From contig NZ_QGDT01000005.1 in the NCBI RefSeq assembly GCF_003149085.1, forward strand, positions 277,287-341,286: a stretch of DNA of 64,000 nucleotides. The letters are read 5' to 3'. The position numbers were made by a program, and so were the translations under genes. This document shows, one piece after another, positions 20,159-29,015 of the stretch; position 1 is the stretch's first letter; every line of letters starts with the position of its first letter. The notes below the pieces were generated by a model that was not told the DNA's origin, made no database searches, and saw only the letters and a program-made list of their open reading frames with translations. Origin of the DNA: Dyadobacter jejuensis (GTDB taxonomy: Bacteria; Bacteroidota; Bacteroidia; Cytophagales; Spirosomataceae).

Positions 20159-21388
20159 ATGATTGATTATTATGAAACAAAGCAGCATCCCGTTACCAAG
20201 AAGATGGTACTGGAGGCTTAAAGGAAGGTGAAGGCAAACAAAGGTAGTGCAGGTATTGATGAGCAGAGCCTGACAGATTTTGAACAAAATGCATCGGGTC
20301 ATCTTTACCGGATTTGGAACCGGATGACTTCTGGTAGTTATCATCCACCGGTTGTAAAGCAGGTGGAGATACCGAAGAAATCCGGGGGTGTTCGAAACCT
20401 GGGCATCCCAATTATCTCGGATCGTATTGCCCAACAGGTAGTGAAGAGCTATCTGGAGCCAAAGGTAGACACCAGCTTTCATGCTGACAGTTACGGTTAT
20501 CGTTCGGGTAAGAGTGCTCATCAGGCGCTGGCCAAAGCGGTCACTAATTGCGGTTACTACAGCTGGGTAGTGGATTTAGAAATCAAAGGGTTCTTCGACA
20601 ATCTGGATCACGATCTGTTAATGGTTGCAGTCAAGAGGTACACAGGGGAGAAGTGGATACTTATTTATATTGAGCGCTGGCTTAAAGCCGGTGTTTCAAA
20701 AGGTGGAGTTGTTGAGAAGCGGGAAAGAGGAACTCCTCAGGGAGGAGTAATTTCGCCCTTGCTGAGCAACATATTCCTGCACTTTGCCTTTGACAAATGG
20801 ATGGAGAAATATCATTCTAATATGCCTTTTGAACGCTACTGTGACGATGCAATCATCCACTGTACGACTGAAAAGCAGGCTCTTTTTATTCGAGATGCCG
20901 TAGCTAAAAGGATGAAGGAATGCTACCTGGAACTGAACCAAGAGAAGACTCATGTGGTGTATTGCAAGAATATGACCCATACCGAGTCTCATAAGAGTGT
21001 AAGCTTTGATTTTCTTGGTTACACCTTTAGGCCGTTACGCAGACCAACCAAAAATGGCTGGCGTCTGACATATTTTCCTTGCATGAGTAAAAGCTCAAAG
21101 AATGATGTCAGACAAAAACTTCGAAAAGTAGTTGGTCGTGGCTACAAAGGGTCCATACAGGATCTTGCAAAGGTCTTAAATCCCAATATCCGAGGTTGGT
21201 ACCGTTATTACTGCCACTACTCTCATTGGACAACCCGAGATGTATGGTATTGGTTGAACACCAAGATGGTAAGATGGATCATGAATACTAGACGCATGGG
21301 AAAGGGCAGGGCGTATCGGTGGCTTGTCAATGTTTACAAAACCAACCCACGTCTTTTTGAGCACTGGCCTAATGTGCGACCCTATTAA
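20159..21388 (+). pseudogene. ltrA: Group II intron-encoded reverse transcriptase/maturase, early in-frame stop
   Basis: Reads from ATG 20159 as MIDYYETKQHPVTKKMVLEA, then a TAA at 20219-20221 where relatives usually have tyrosine, then RKVKANKGSAGID. From GTG 20228 there are 386 uninterrupted residues. They hold RT domains with GYRSGKSAHQAL, VDLEIKGFFD, RGTPQGGVISPLLSN and the active-site box YCDDA (Cys in place of the common Ala). The C-terminal X/maturase domain has RGWYRYYCHYS. No endonuclease domain is present. Because the stop is so early, restart at the nearby GTG could still give a nearly complete enzyme. Confidence 0.82.
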
Positions 21389-21407
21389 CCTGTTTTGCTA
21401 ATCTGGA

Positions 21408-21482
21408 AGCGCCGTGTGACGGGAGACTGTCACGCACGGTGCTGTGAGAGGTTTGGGGTGAAATTCCCCTTACCTACTCGAC
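21408..21482 (+). ncRNA. Group II intron domains V and VI
   Basis: Domain V is 21408-21443: it opens with the catalytic AGC, has a 9-bp lower stem, a 2-nt CG bulge on the 3' strand, an upper stem and a GAGA tetraloop. Domain VI follows (about 21446-21479). Its GAG/CUC and AGGU/ACCU pairs leave one bulged A at 21476, six nucleotides before the last intron base, the expected branch point. The RNA core looks intact. Confidence 0.85.
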
Positions 21483-22328
21483 AGATTGCAAGTGCTTGAA
21501 GGCGGCAAGAAGGGCCCTTCTCACAGAGGATACCTATGGGCTTACCATGCTCCAGTGGATGGATTAGTCTTTTTTGACTACCGAACAGGAAGGGATCAAT
21601 CTGGGCCAAAGGACATATTGAAGGATTACTCTGGCGTGATCCAGACTGATGCTTATCAGGCTTATCAAAGCCTGTTTGCTACTAATAATGGCATTGAACA
21701 CTATTATTGTATGGCCCATATTCGTCGAAAATTTGACGAAGCAGTCAAATACGATAAGGGAAGAGCTACCTGGGCGGTAGATACCATTGCTAAGCTTTAT
21801 AAGATAGAGAAAGAAATCAGAGAGGCAGAAACACTACTGACCGAAAGCCAGATTGTGGAGAAGCGCATGACAGAGGCTTCACCGATACTGAATGAGCTAA
21901 AAGAATGGATGCTACAGGAGTATCCCAAAGTACTCCCATCCAGCCCGATCGGAAAGGCCATCGCCTATGCATTGCCCCTGATGGACAACCGCAGCGGCGG
22001 ACCGCATGAAGTACTATACATTACATGGGGATCTGCAACTGGATAACAACCTGATCGAAAATGCCATCAGGCCTGTGGCCTTAGGCCGGAAAAAGCGAAA
22101 CGTCGCACCGTTCCTATTCGCTGGTACACATGAAACAGCCCAAAATGTGGCCATGATCTATTCCTTGTTTGCTACCTGCAAAAAACACAACGTGAATCCA
22201 AACGACTGGCTACTGGACGTACTACGCAAACTCAACGATATCAATTACGATGGTAAGTTCTCCGACCTGCTTCCGCATAGGTGGAAAACATCCTAAACCC
22301 TATTAATTAAGTAGCAATAGGGGGACCG

Positions 22329-22340
22329 TCGACTGCTTAC
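22329..22340. repeat. IS66 right inverted repeat
   Basis: Reverse complement reads GTAAGCAGTCGA and matches the left end at 18858. It lies 33 nt after the transposase stop, as expected for an element end. Confidence 0.7.
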
Positions 22341-22565
22341 ACTTTAATGAGTTCTTTTAACATACCGGCTTTAATAAAAATTAAAGTTTGATGGTTAGTA
22401 AGATAGGGGGATTGCGTGAAATTGGCAAATTTTGGGGATTTATAGGAGGTATGATGTGGAAGTGGCCGGGGGCGTTTACTTGCTGTATACTGGTGATGAA
22501 TTACAGCTGTAATCCAGTATATTGAAATAAATGTAAAATCTGTTTTTTGAAAATATGCAATGTAA

Positions 22566-22585
22566 AAGGGCGTTTTAAGCGCCTT
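22566..22585. terminator. Weak hairpin downstream of IS66
   Basis: AAGGGCG and CGCCTT form a short GC stem with one bulge around an AT loop. It lies between the IS and the next gene and may block read-through. No clear U-run. Confidence 0.25.
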
Positions 22586-22653
22586 ATGGTGTTGATATTA
22601 TTGATAAATAAAAAAAATATTGATAAAAAAGGTTTTATAGCAAAAAATTGTTG

Positions 22654-22661
22654 TAGGTTTG
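22654..22661 (+). promoter_or_regulatory. Bacteroidota-type -7 promoter element
   Basis: TAGGTTTG matches the TAnnTTTG -7 consensus of the Bacteroidota primary sigma factor, 29 nt before the ATG at 22691. A T-rich stretch (TTTT at 22633) about 17 nt upstream could be the -33 region. Confidence 0.45.
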
Positions 22662-22690
22662 CATAATGAAACTATCAGACTGACTACATC

Positions 22691-24148
22691 ATGAAAAAAG
22701 AGGAACTGCTTGCACAAATTATTACCGACTATCTGGAACCGCAGACTTTGGAGCAGAACTACGCGTGGGATATTTCTAAGCTTCTTATTGATGAATCCAA
22801 TGTCCTGAGTTTAAGTCGTCAAGAAATTCTTGATGTTAAAGATGCGACATCTGCTTTCAGTCAAAATCGATTGTTAAAAAAGATTGTCAGTCAGAGATTA
22901 TCTAATAACAAGCTGAACTATGAATTACTGCACTGGATTATAAAAGATTGGGGTGGGATATCTGCCTTTAAAAACCCTGCTGATAATAAGAAGAATCAAA
23001 CAAGAATTGAAAGTTTTTTTGAAAGCCTTGAGGAACGTGCTCCACTAGCGACCGATCTTTTTAAGATTATCCCATCATTATCAAAATTGTCTAGTTTTTG
23101 GGATCCAGAAAACTATGTTATCTACGACAATAGAGCGATTTATACTTTAAATTATATAATTTATAAGGCAAATGAGAAAGGTGCTGGACTAAAATATTTT
23201 CCTATAAAAGGTGGTTCCCGAAATAAAATGGTTACTGAAAAGCCGATTGAGATTTTAATAGGTAAGTACAACAGAAGTGCATTTTATCCTGAAGAGACTG
23301 CTTATTACATATATTGTGATTTGATTAATGCTTTAAATGCCTTACTGTATCCTGGTCATATCGATGAGCCCTACCGCACTGAGATGCTTCTTTTTTCGAA
23401 AATTGAAATTCCTTTTCGAGCCATGAATGGAAAGCTGGATAATCTGAAACCAAAATTGCGTGGTAAATTAAAAAATCATCAGATGCAAAAGGTTAATGGA
23501 TTATCTCCGAAACAAAAATACTACCCTATACAAAAGCTACTGGCCAATGCTTTATCCGAAGGGTTAACAACGGTTACCGCCACCATAGGTGAGCTTAATC
23601 AGCAAATTGAGAAAATTGGCAAAGGCAAGCTTCCAGAAGTAGCATATAAATATAATGTGTTTTGGGGCAATGACTTTGCATCCAAAACGCACGTTTGGAA
23701 AACAGCTTGGCTTAGTCAAGGTTTTGTTGTAGCCAATACAACTGGTGTTGTTAATTCTCAAAGATTGGACACTGATCCAGTTCCTTCGGAGGGCACTGTG
23801 TCCTTTCAATTCGTAAAAAAAGATGTATTTGCTGAGAATGGGTTGAATAACACCCCACTAGAAAAGGAGCTTGAAATAGATCTTGAAAGTCTTTACGAAA
23901 AGATACGGAACGAAATTAAAACAAATACACCGAAGTATTTCTCGATAATGTTGAAAGAAAATGGTGCATTGGTTACTGCGAACGAAATACTCAGTTCCAC
24001 AGAGCCAACAGACGGATTTACGATTTTATTATTGATGGGGCGACTTGATCTGACTTTAGAATTTTTTATCGTAAACAGCCCCAAGTATCATCCATTGTTT
24101 GCAGAAACTTTGCTGAACAATGCGAAACATCGAATTGGAAGAATTTAA
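22691..24148 (+). CDS. Unrecognised 485-residue protein with a shared C-terminal domain
   Basis: Hydrophilic, with no signal peptide or membrane segment. Residues 1-240 are helical, and FWDPENYVIYDNRAIYTLN (about 139-157) resembles the 'position and identity' stretch of helix-hairpin-helix glycosylase-like folds. This is only a weak hint. A lysine-rich linker follows at about 245-290. The last 75 residues (PKYFSIMLKENGALVTANEI to RLDLTLEFFIV) are a separate domain that recurs in the next gene and that I recall as a tail domain of various restriction- or defence-type proteins. It has its own promoter-like site, is AT-rich, and lies beside an IS and a toxin remnant. A defence function is inference only. 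Confidence 0.7.
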   Translation: MKKEELLAQIITDYLEPQTLEQNYAWDISKLLIDESNVLSLSRQEILDVKDATSAFSQNRLLKKIVSQRLSNNKLNYELLHWIIKDWGGISAFKNPADNKKNQTRIESFFESLEERAPLATDLFKIIPSLSKLSSFWDPENYVIYDNRAIYTLNYIIYKANEKGAGLKYFPIKGGSRNKMVTEKPIEILIGKYNRSAFYPEETAYYIYCDLINALNALLYPGHIDEPYRTEMLLFSKIEIPFRAMNGKLDNLKPKLRGKLKNHQMQKVNGLSPKQKYYPIQKLLANALSEGLTTVTATIGELNQQIEKIGKGKLPEVAYKYNVFWGNDFASKTHVWKTAWLSQGFVVANTTGVVNSQRLDTDPVPSEGTVSFQFVKKDVFAENGLNNTPLEKELEIDLESLYEKIRNEIKTNTPKYFSIMLKENGALVTANEILSSTEPTDGFTILLLMGRLDLTLEFFIVNSPKYHPLFAETLLNNAKHRIGRI

Positions 24149-24170
24149 CAATATAAAAAAACAAGTTATT

Positions 24171-24479
24171 ATGGAAACTACTACAATTGCCCAAAGACTG
24201 GAAAATGAAATGTATGATCAGTGCGAAAAGATTAAAGAACTCGTAATAGGATATAATCCTAGTTATTATAAAAACATGATTAGAGAAAACGGCGGTTTGA
24301 ATGCTGCATTCAAATTGCTTACTGCTGAAAAACTTTCTGAAGGTTTTATCACGCTAATTGAACGAGGTCATTACCAACTTACATTAGAGTATTTGATATT
24401 GACGGATAATGAATTTCAAACTTTGTTTGACGGGCAGATTCTGAAAAATGCTGAAAGAAAATTACGAGGATTAATTTGA
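24171..24479 (+). CDS. Small protein made of the same C-terminal domain
   Basis: 103 residues from ATG 24171, 22 nt after the previous stop. A longer version from ATG 24120 would overlap that gene by 29 nt. After a 20-residue helical start it is entirely the domain seen at the end of the neighbour: PSYYKNMIRENGGLNAAFKL and HYQLTLEYLIL align with that gene's PKYFSIMLKENGALVTANEI and RLDLTLEFFIV. The pair therefore arose by partial duplication or by gene fission. Function unknown; it may bind the same partner as the larger protein. Confidence 0.7.
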   Translation: METTTIAQRLENEMYDQCEKIKELVIGYNPSYYKNMIRENGGLNAAFKLLTAEKLSEGFITLIERGHYQLTLEYLILTDNEFQTLFDGQILKNAERKLRGLI

Positions 24480-24612
24480 GCGAATGATAGGTGTTTTGTA
24501 GCTAACATTTCTATACCACTATTTAAGTAGGAACCCAATTCTTGATAAATTAGGTTCCTACACTCAATTTTAAGAAAAACCACGCTGGTGTTGATCGTCT
24601 TGCAAAATCCTT

Positions 24613-24961
24613 TCAGATGCCAATTCCCTGATTCCTATTCAGCACACTAATAATTAACTTATTCACAGTCTCCATCTCCTCCGGCTTGCTAGCAGCTGCA
24701 AAAAGCGTAAAGCTAGCAAGTGCCTCATTGCTAATTAGTAGATTTCCTTCTTTCGATTTCAGCAATCCATTTACTTCGAAGAAAAGCAAAAAACCAGCAG
24801 CTGAAATTCGTTTATTGCCATCAACAAATGAATAATTTTGATGATCGGATAGAGTAGGGTAGCGGCCTTTTCCTCAATGAATGGATAAAAGTCAAACACG
24901 CCAAAGTGGCCTCCTTGGACAGGAATACCTAGTTGTCGCAAATTAAGCAACAACTGGGATT
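24613..24961 (-). pseudogene. RhuM/Fic (DOC) family 3' remnant
   Basis: Minus-strand frames give LRQLGIPVQGGHFGVFDF and YPFIEEKAATLLYPIIK. After a one-base shift at an A-run near 24840 the next frame reads NYSFVDGNKRISAAGF through ASKPEEMETVNKLI to a TGA at 24613. The Fic core HxFxDGNKR is degraded at its first position (Y for H). The 5' two thirds of the gene are missing. This is a dead Fic-type toxin or effector fragment, which marks the region as a turnover site for accessory genes. Confidence 0.75.
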
Positions 24962-25389
24962 AAGTGATTCAAATTCAGTACTCTAATTTATATGGTAGAA
25001 GTCAATTATTCCTTTTGAACTACCGAGCAATCTTCGGTAGTTGCCGCTGTTTCCAGCTATTTTTATTAAATGTTTTTCAATTATAACACCATTAGTTCAC
25101 CCCAAAATCAACCTACCACCCTCCGGGGCCTCACTTTAGAAGGGAATTTGCCACTTTAGAGGATCAAGTGCCTGCATTTTATTTGCTTTGGTATAGCAGC
25201 GCTTTAAGCCTGAAGTTTATGTGTTCGAAAAACTGGTAGAAACAGAATTTACTAAGTTTTAGATTTGTTTATAAATCCAAAATGATAGCAGAACAGTTTT
25301 TCTATTGAAAAGGTAGTATTCTTTTGTAATGGCAGCCTTTGAAAAGAGAAAAGTGAATTTTACAACAATCCAATAGAAAACAGTTGAAT
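24962..25389. other. Intergenic, nothing recognised
   Basis: About 430 nt. Bounded by the Fic remnant and the next gene. No open frame, strong hairpin or promoter motif was convincing. Confidence 0.4.
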
Positions 25390-26190
25390 ATGAAAAAGGT
25401 CATTCCCATTATCTTTTTGTTTCTGTTCTTTGCCGGAAACCTCTTTGTTTTGGCAAATGCGAAACCCAAGAAGCGCATAAAAGCGATGGCCTATAACGTG
25501 CATCATTGTAACCCTCCAACGGCTGGTGAGCTCATTGATGTAGGGGCGATAGCCAGAGTGATTAATGACCACAAGCCAGACTTTGTGGCGCTCCAAGAAA
25601 TTGATGTCAATACCATTCGTTCAGGGAAGGGTCGGAATCAGGCGCAGGAACTTGCCCAGCTAACAGGCATGTTCTACTTTTTTTCTAAGGCCATTGACCA
25701 CCAAGGTGGCGATTATGGCGTTGCGGTGTTGTCGCGATACCCCATTATTGATTCCATGCGCATTGCATTGCCTATCTTGCCAGATCAACCCGAAGAACTG
25801 CGTGCCGTAGCTGCGATCACCGTGGCTTTATCCAAAAAAAGGAATTTTGTCTTTGCCAGTACCCATCTGGGTCTTCGCGAACCCAATAGGCTGATTCAGG
25901 TCGATAAAATCATTGCCAATTTAACTACCTTGGATACCCCAACGGTGATTGCGGGTGATTTCAATGCCTACCCCGAAAGTCCGGTTATCGCCAAAATGGA
26001 TCAATATTTTACAAGAAGCTGTACGGTCAACTGCCAATATACAATTCCTGTGATCAACCCAAAAAGCACCATTGATTATATTTTCTATAAATCGGCAAAG
26101 CCGATAAAAGTACGGAGCCATCAGGTGATTGACGAGCAATATGCATCGGATCATTTACCCGTCTTTGCTGAATTTGAAATAACCTTATAA
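25390..26190 (+). CDS. Secreted endonuclease/exonuclease/phosphatase family protein
   Basis: 266 residues from ATG 25390 (a TTG two codons upstream is less likely). N-terminal signal peptide (IPIIFLFLFFAGNLFVLANA). The EEP fold motifs are all present: MAYNVHHC, the metal glutamate in VALQEID, GDFNAYPES, TIDYIFY and the final ASDHLPVFAEF with the catalytic histidine. Members hydrolyse phosphodiesters or phosphomonoesters (nucleases, sphingomyelinases, inositol phosphatases). A secreted version suggests phosphate scavenging. It stands alone, convergent with the regulator downstream. Confidence 0.88.
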   Translation: MKKVIPIIFLFLFFAGNLFVLANAKPKKRIKAMAYNVHHCNPPTAGELIDVGAIARVINDHKPDFVALQEIDVNTIRSGKGRNQAQELAQLTGMFYFFSKAIDHQGGDYGVAVLSRYPIIDSMRIALPILPDQPEELRAVAAITVALSKKRNFVFASTHLGLREPNRLIQVDKIIANLTTLDTPTVIAGDFNAYPESPVIAKMDQYFTRSCTVNCQYTIPVINPKSTIDYIFYKSAKPIKVRSHQVIDEQYASDHLPVFAEFEITL

Positions 26191-26231
26191 TCGCTTTCGA
26201 AAAGTGTTTGGGTTATGAAGTAAAAGGACTA

Positions 26232-27239
26232 TCATTCGGTCGTTGTTACCTGCGTAGGTATCTTTCCTACCTCCTTATAATACCGATTACGATATTCTAT
26301 AGGTGACATGCCGGAAATCTTTTTGAATAGCTCTCTAAACGCCTTAGGGTCGGTATAGCCTACGTCATACATCACGGTATTGATGCCAGCTCTATCTGAT
26401 TCTAACATTTTTTTTGCCGCTTCAACCCTAACGCGCTGAATATATTCGATAATCGTATTGGAAGTGGCCCTTTTAAACCTCCGTTCGAAGGTCCTTCGAG
26501 CGACTGAAAAGTGATCACATAGTTCATCGACACTGATTTTTTCAGAAAAGTGAGTCTCTATAAACTCTTGAGCTTGTACTACCGCCTTATCATCATGGTC
26601 CTTTTGACCACTAAAAATGATAAAGGGAGATTGACTGTGGCGGTTGATGTCAATTTCAAATATTTTTGAAGAAAGTACAGCCATTTTTCTGCCAACAAAT
26701 TTTTCGATGAGGTACAGGTTTAGGTTCAAGGACGAATAGGCCCCTCCACTCGTGTAAACACCACCCTCGTCGGTGATGATTTTATCATTTACAAGATTGA
26801 CTTCCGGGTACATTTCACGGAATTCTTTGGTCATCAGCCAGTGCGTAGCACAGTTTTTTCCGTCTAGCAGCCCTGTTTTAGCGAGTAAAAAGGCACCAAT
26901 GCACAGGCTAGCCACTTCCGAACCTTTTTTATATTGACCAATGATCCATGGAATAAAGGCATGATTGAGTTTTAAAATAGTTTGTATATCTCCATGAATG
27001 GCGGGAATAATGATGAGGTCAGTCTTGCCCACTTGGTCAATTGTGGTGTCGGGCTTTATACTGAAGATACCGTTGCTCAACTGGCTTTCTTTGGAATGAC
27101 CGACCAGGTGAACATCGAAGAGATGCAATTGGCCAGAGCGTTCCAAATGGCTATTGGCCATTGTAAACATTTTGTAAGTCGCCTCTAGATTGCTCAGGCT
27201 AGTATCACCTTCGGGTACAAGTATAGAGATGTGTTTCAT
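26232..27239 (-). CDS. GlxA-type AraC family transcriptional regulator
   Basis: 335 residues. An N-terminal DJ-1/PfpI-like domain (about 1-190) has the nucleophile-elbow region EVASLCIGAFLLAKTG followed by ATHWL. A C-terminal AraC double helix-turn-helix (about 228-320) has VDELCDHFSVARRTFERRFK and the signature YDVGYTDPKAFRELFKK. Such proteins sense small molecules, often amines or aldehydes, and activate nearby genes. The following cluster of small VOC, SnoaL and reductase genes runs divergently and could be its regulon (inference). Confidence 0.9.
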   Translation of the reverse strand: MKHISILVPEGDTSLSNLEATYKMFTMANSHLERSGQLHLFDVHLVGHSKESQLSNGIFSIKPDTTIDQVGKTDLIIIPAIHGDIQTILKLNHAFIPWIIGQYKKGSEVASLCIGAFLLAKTGLLDGKNCATHWLMTKEFREMYPEVNLVNDKIITDEGGVYTSGGAYSSLNLNLYLIEKFVGRKMAVLSSKIFEIDINRHSQSPFIIFSGQKDHDDKAVVQAQEFIETHFSEKISVDELCDHFSVARRTFERRFKRATSNTIIEYIQRVRVEAAKKMLESDRAGINTVMYDVGYTDPKAFRELFKKISGMSPIEYRNRYYKEVGKIPTQVTTTE

Positions 27240-27345
27240 AATGGAAAGCTACAAACTAACCTTGACGTAATCAACCCCTTATATTGTCGTATTTGCACCA
27301 AGTAATTGCCATATATTTTTTAGAATTTTGGTAGGAATATAAACC

Positions 27346-27752
27346 TATAAAAAGAAGAAACAAGAATTATGGCTCAATCTCCCCGTAAAGGATCTTAAAA
27401 AAACAAGGGTATTTTTCACTGAGTTAGGTTTTGAAGTCTTGCACGAAGGTCCGGAAGAAATGATAGGGTTTAGAATCGGCAGTGTTCCAGTGATGATGGT
27501 GACTGAGGAGCAGTTCGGGAAATATGCCATGCACATACCATCACGGACACCAGCAAGAGTGCCGAAGTACTCATTTCGGTAGGGGCTCCTCATAGGAAAT
27601 ATGTAGAAGATAGGGCCCTTAAAGTAGAAGCTGCTGGGGGAAAAGTGTTTTCTCCGCCAGCGGATATTCAAGGATGGATGTTCGGATGTGCCTTTACAGA
27701 TTTAGATGGACACCGATGGAATCTGTTATATATGGATAAGTATAAAGGGTAG
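27346..27752 (+). pseudogene. VOC (glyoxalase/bleomycin-resistance-like) protein, frameshifted
   Basis: The translation KQELWLNLPVKDLKKTRVFF runs to GKYAMH, after which the frame changes at about 27530-27540. It resumes as ITDTSKSAEVLISVGAP and ends with CAFTDLDGHRWNLLYMD. The order matches a whole VOC domain of about 130 residues. No start codon exists in frame between the upstream stop at 27340 and the first conserved residues, so the start seems lost too. Divergent from the AraC regulator, next to which intact VOC genes often lie. Confidence 0.8.
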
Positions 27753-27811
27753 TATGAATTATTTATTAACTTCAATATCTTGTAGGTCCATTTTTAAAGC
27801 ACACTGTAACT

Positions 27812-28192
27812 ATGACTAAAATAACCGTTACTCCAGATTGTGGAAACGCACCGAAGAAGGTCTTTCTCAAAGACTTTAACATAGCATTTGCAACTGGCGA
27901 TGCTGATTTTATCATCGATCATGTCAGCGATGATATATGTTGGGAAATATACGGTGACAAAACCATCCAGGGAAAGGAACAGTTTGCTAAAGAGATTAAC
28001 CTCATGAAAAGCTATGTAGCAGACGAAGTAGTCATTCATACGATCATTACCCATGGCAAAGAAGCGTCGCTCAATGGGGAGATGAAGATGGGGGATAAAA
28101 CCTACGTTTTTTGTGATGTGTACCGCTTTGCAAGTGCAGGAAGTTCTATTATCAAAGAAATGCATTCATACGTGATTGAAACCAATAACTAA
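27812..28192 (+). CDS. SnoaL-like/NTF2-fold protein
   Basis: 126 residues. FLKDFNIAFATGDADFIIDH and VSDDICWEIYGDKTIQGKEQ fit the NTF2-like small cone-shaped fold, followed by a beta-sheet half (HGKEASLNGEMKMGDKTYVF) ending FCDVYRF. Members act as small hydrolases, isomerases or ligand binders, and no catalytic set can be assigned here. Cytoplasmic, no signal peptide. It is the first intact gene of a run of small plus-strand genes after the regulator. Confidence 0.75.
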   Translation: MTKITVTPDCGNAPKKVFLKDFNIAFATGDADFIIDHVSDDICWEIYGDKTIQGKEQFAKEINLMKSYVADEVVIHTIITHGKEASLNGEMKMGDKTYVFCDVYRFASAGSSIIKEMHSYVIETNN

Positions 28193-28235
28193 GTCGTTTT
28201 TAAATTTTAAATAGATCATAAAATATTAGGGAATC

Positions 28236-28688
28236 ATGGCAGCAGTAAGTACTTATCTCAACTTTTCAAGAAATACAGAAGAAGCATTCATTTTTTACAG
28301 GTCCGTTTTTGGAGGCGATTTCTTTGGAAATGGCCCCATGAGGTTTGGCGATATTCCCCCGCAAGAAGGTATGCCTTCCATTGCCGAAGAGGATAAAAAC
28401 CTTATCATGCATATCGAATTAAAAATATTGGACTGCCACAATCTTATGGGGACCGATGCTCCTGAGTCGATGGGCTTCAGGTTGAACTTTGGTAACAATG
28501 CGTATATCAACCTCCAGCCCGATACGCGTGTGGAAACCAAGCAGCTATTCGATGCCCTGTCCGAAGGGGGAGAAGTAACCCAGGAGCTCCAAGATATGTT
28601 TTGGGGTGATTATTATGGAAGTTGTATCGACAGGTTTGGGGTGCAGTGGATGTTTAATTGTGGGGAGAAAAATGAGGCAGAGCAATAA
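28236..28688 (+). CDS. PhnB-like VOC family protein
   Basis: 150 residues. It begins STYLNFSRNTEEAFIFYRSV, with the motifs FGGDFFGNG and DAPESMGFRLNFGNNAYI and the closing MFWGDYYGSCIDRFGVQW, which together identify the PhnB/3-demethylubiquinone-methyltransferase-like branch of the VOC superfamily. Normal length. The substrate is unknown; this branch rarely keeps the glyoxalase metal site. Its last 17 nt overlap the next gene. Confidence 0.85.
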   Translation: MAAVSTYLNFSRNTEEAFIFYRSVFGGDFFGNGPMRFGDIPPQEGMPSIAEEDKNLIMHIELKILDCHNLMGTDAPESMGFRLNFGNNAYINLQPDTRVETKQLFDALSEGGEVTQELQDMFWGDYYGSCIDRFGVQWMFNCGEKNEAEQ

Positions 28689-28938
28689 AAAGCAAGTTTC
28701 ACAAGAGGATACCAGCTATTCAATCATTGAAGTTTTCAAAACGAATGTGATGGATGGCAAGCAGGCCGAAAAAATAATCCGAAGGTTAAATGTGTTCTTC
28801 CCAAAGCACAAAATCAATTTCGATCTCGAAGATTGTGACAACATCCTTCGGGTAGAGTCGGTGAGGGGGGGCATAGAATCGCAGGAAATAATAAAGGCGG
28901 TAGAACACCTCAACTATACAATCGAAATTTTGGAATGA
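28672..28938 (+). CDS. Small hypothetical protein with HMA-like fold
   Basis: 88 residues from ATG 28672, overlapping the PhnB-like gene by 17 nt. A longer frame from 28606 lies entirely inside that gene and is rejected. YSIIEVFKTNVMDGKQAEKI and a closing AVEHLNYTIEILE give the beta-alpha-beta-beta-alpha-beta pattern of heavy-metal-associated domains, but the metal-binding CxxC is absent. Similar metal-free proteins are common in Bacteroidota and have no assigned role. Confidence 0.65.
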   Translation: MRQSNKKQVSQEDTSYSIIEVFKTNVMDGKQAEKIIRRLNVFFPKHKINFDLEDCDNILRVESVRGGIESQEIIKAVEHLNYTIEILE

Positions 28939-29015
28939 GTGAGGTTTTGGCCCGTCAGGCAGCGGGCTGAGTAAAGATGAGATTCGTAAATATAATTCTG
29001 AAATTATACTCTATA

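Larger units (their letters stand above)
19640..21482 (+). mobile_element. Group II intron (1843 nt)
   Basis: The 5' boundary GTGTGCC fits the group II consensus GUGYG and the 3' boundary ends GAC, fitting AY. Exact removal joins codon ACG (T of VDET) to AGA, restoring the IS66 frame, and this fixes both ends. It encodes a reverse transcriptase/maturase and has clear domains V and VI. The insertion point lies just after the first catalytic aspartate of the host transposase. The 5' RNA domains I-IV were not folded here. Confidence 0.88.
19104..22296 (+). pseudogene. tnpC: IS66 transposase TnpC, split by intron and frameshifted twice
   Basis: Exon 1 starts near a TTG at 19104 and has LPENLEREEIILDPEG, then shifts frame near 19425 at a five-T run. 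It resumes as LAHLLTSKFVDHLPLYRQ, typical of IS66. The first catalytic aspartate is in LQVDET, ending at 19639. After removal of 19640-21482 the reading continues in frame as RLQVLEGGKKG. It goes on to VIQTDAYQAYQ with the second aspartate and CMAHIRRKF. A second shift near 21975-22005 precedes LQLDNNLIENAIRP, which carries the final glutamate. All three catalytic acids survive, so only the two shifts prevent function. N-terminal sequence seems short for the family. Confidence 0.85.
18858..22340 (+). mobile_element. IS66-family insertion sequence carrying a group II intron
   Basis: Bounded by 12-bp inverted repeats starting GTAAGC (10 of 12 match), as in IS66. It contains one transposase gene (tnpC) with two frameshifts and no recognisable tnpA or tnpB helper. 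The 8 bp outside each end (ATTTTCCG and ACTTTAAT) do not match, so no target duplication is visible. About 1.84 kb of its 3.48 kb is the intron. Confidence 0.8.

Noticed and set aside
18850..22348. 8-bp target duplication for the IS66 element
   Set aside because: The flanks ATTTTCCG and ACTTTAAT share only scattered bases, so no duplication can be claimed.
28606..28671. Longer start for the HMA-like small protein
   Set aside because: It would place 22 extra residues wholly inside the PhnB-like gene. The ATG at 28672 gives the usual overlap and a fold that starts properly.
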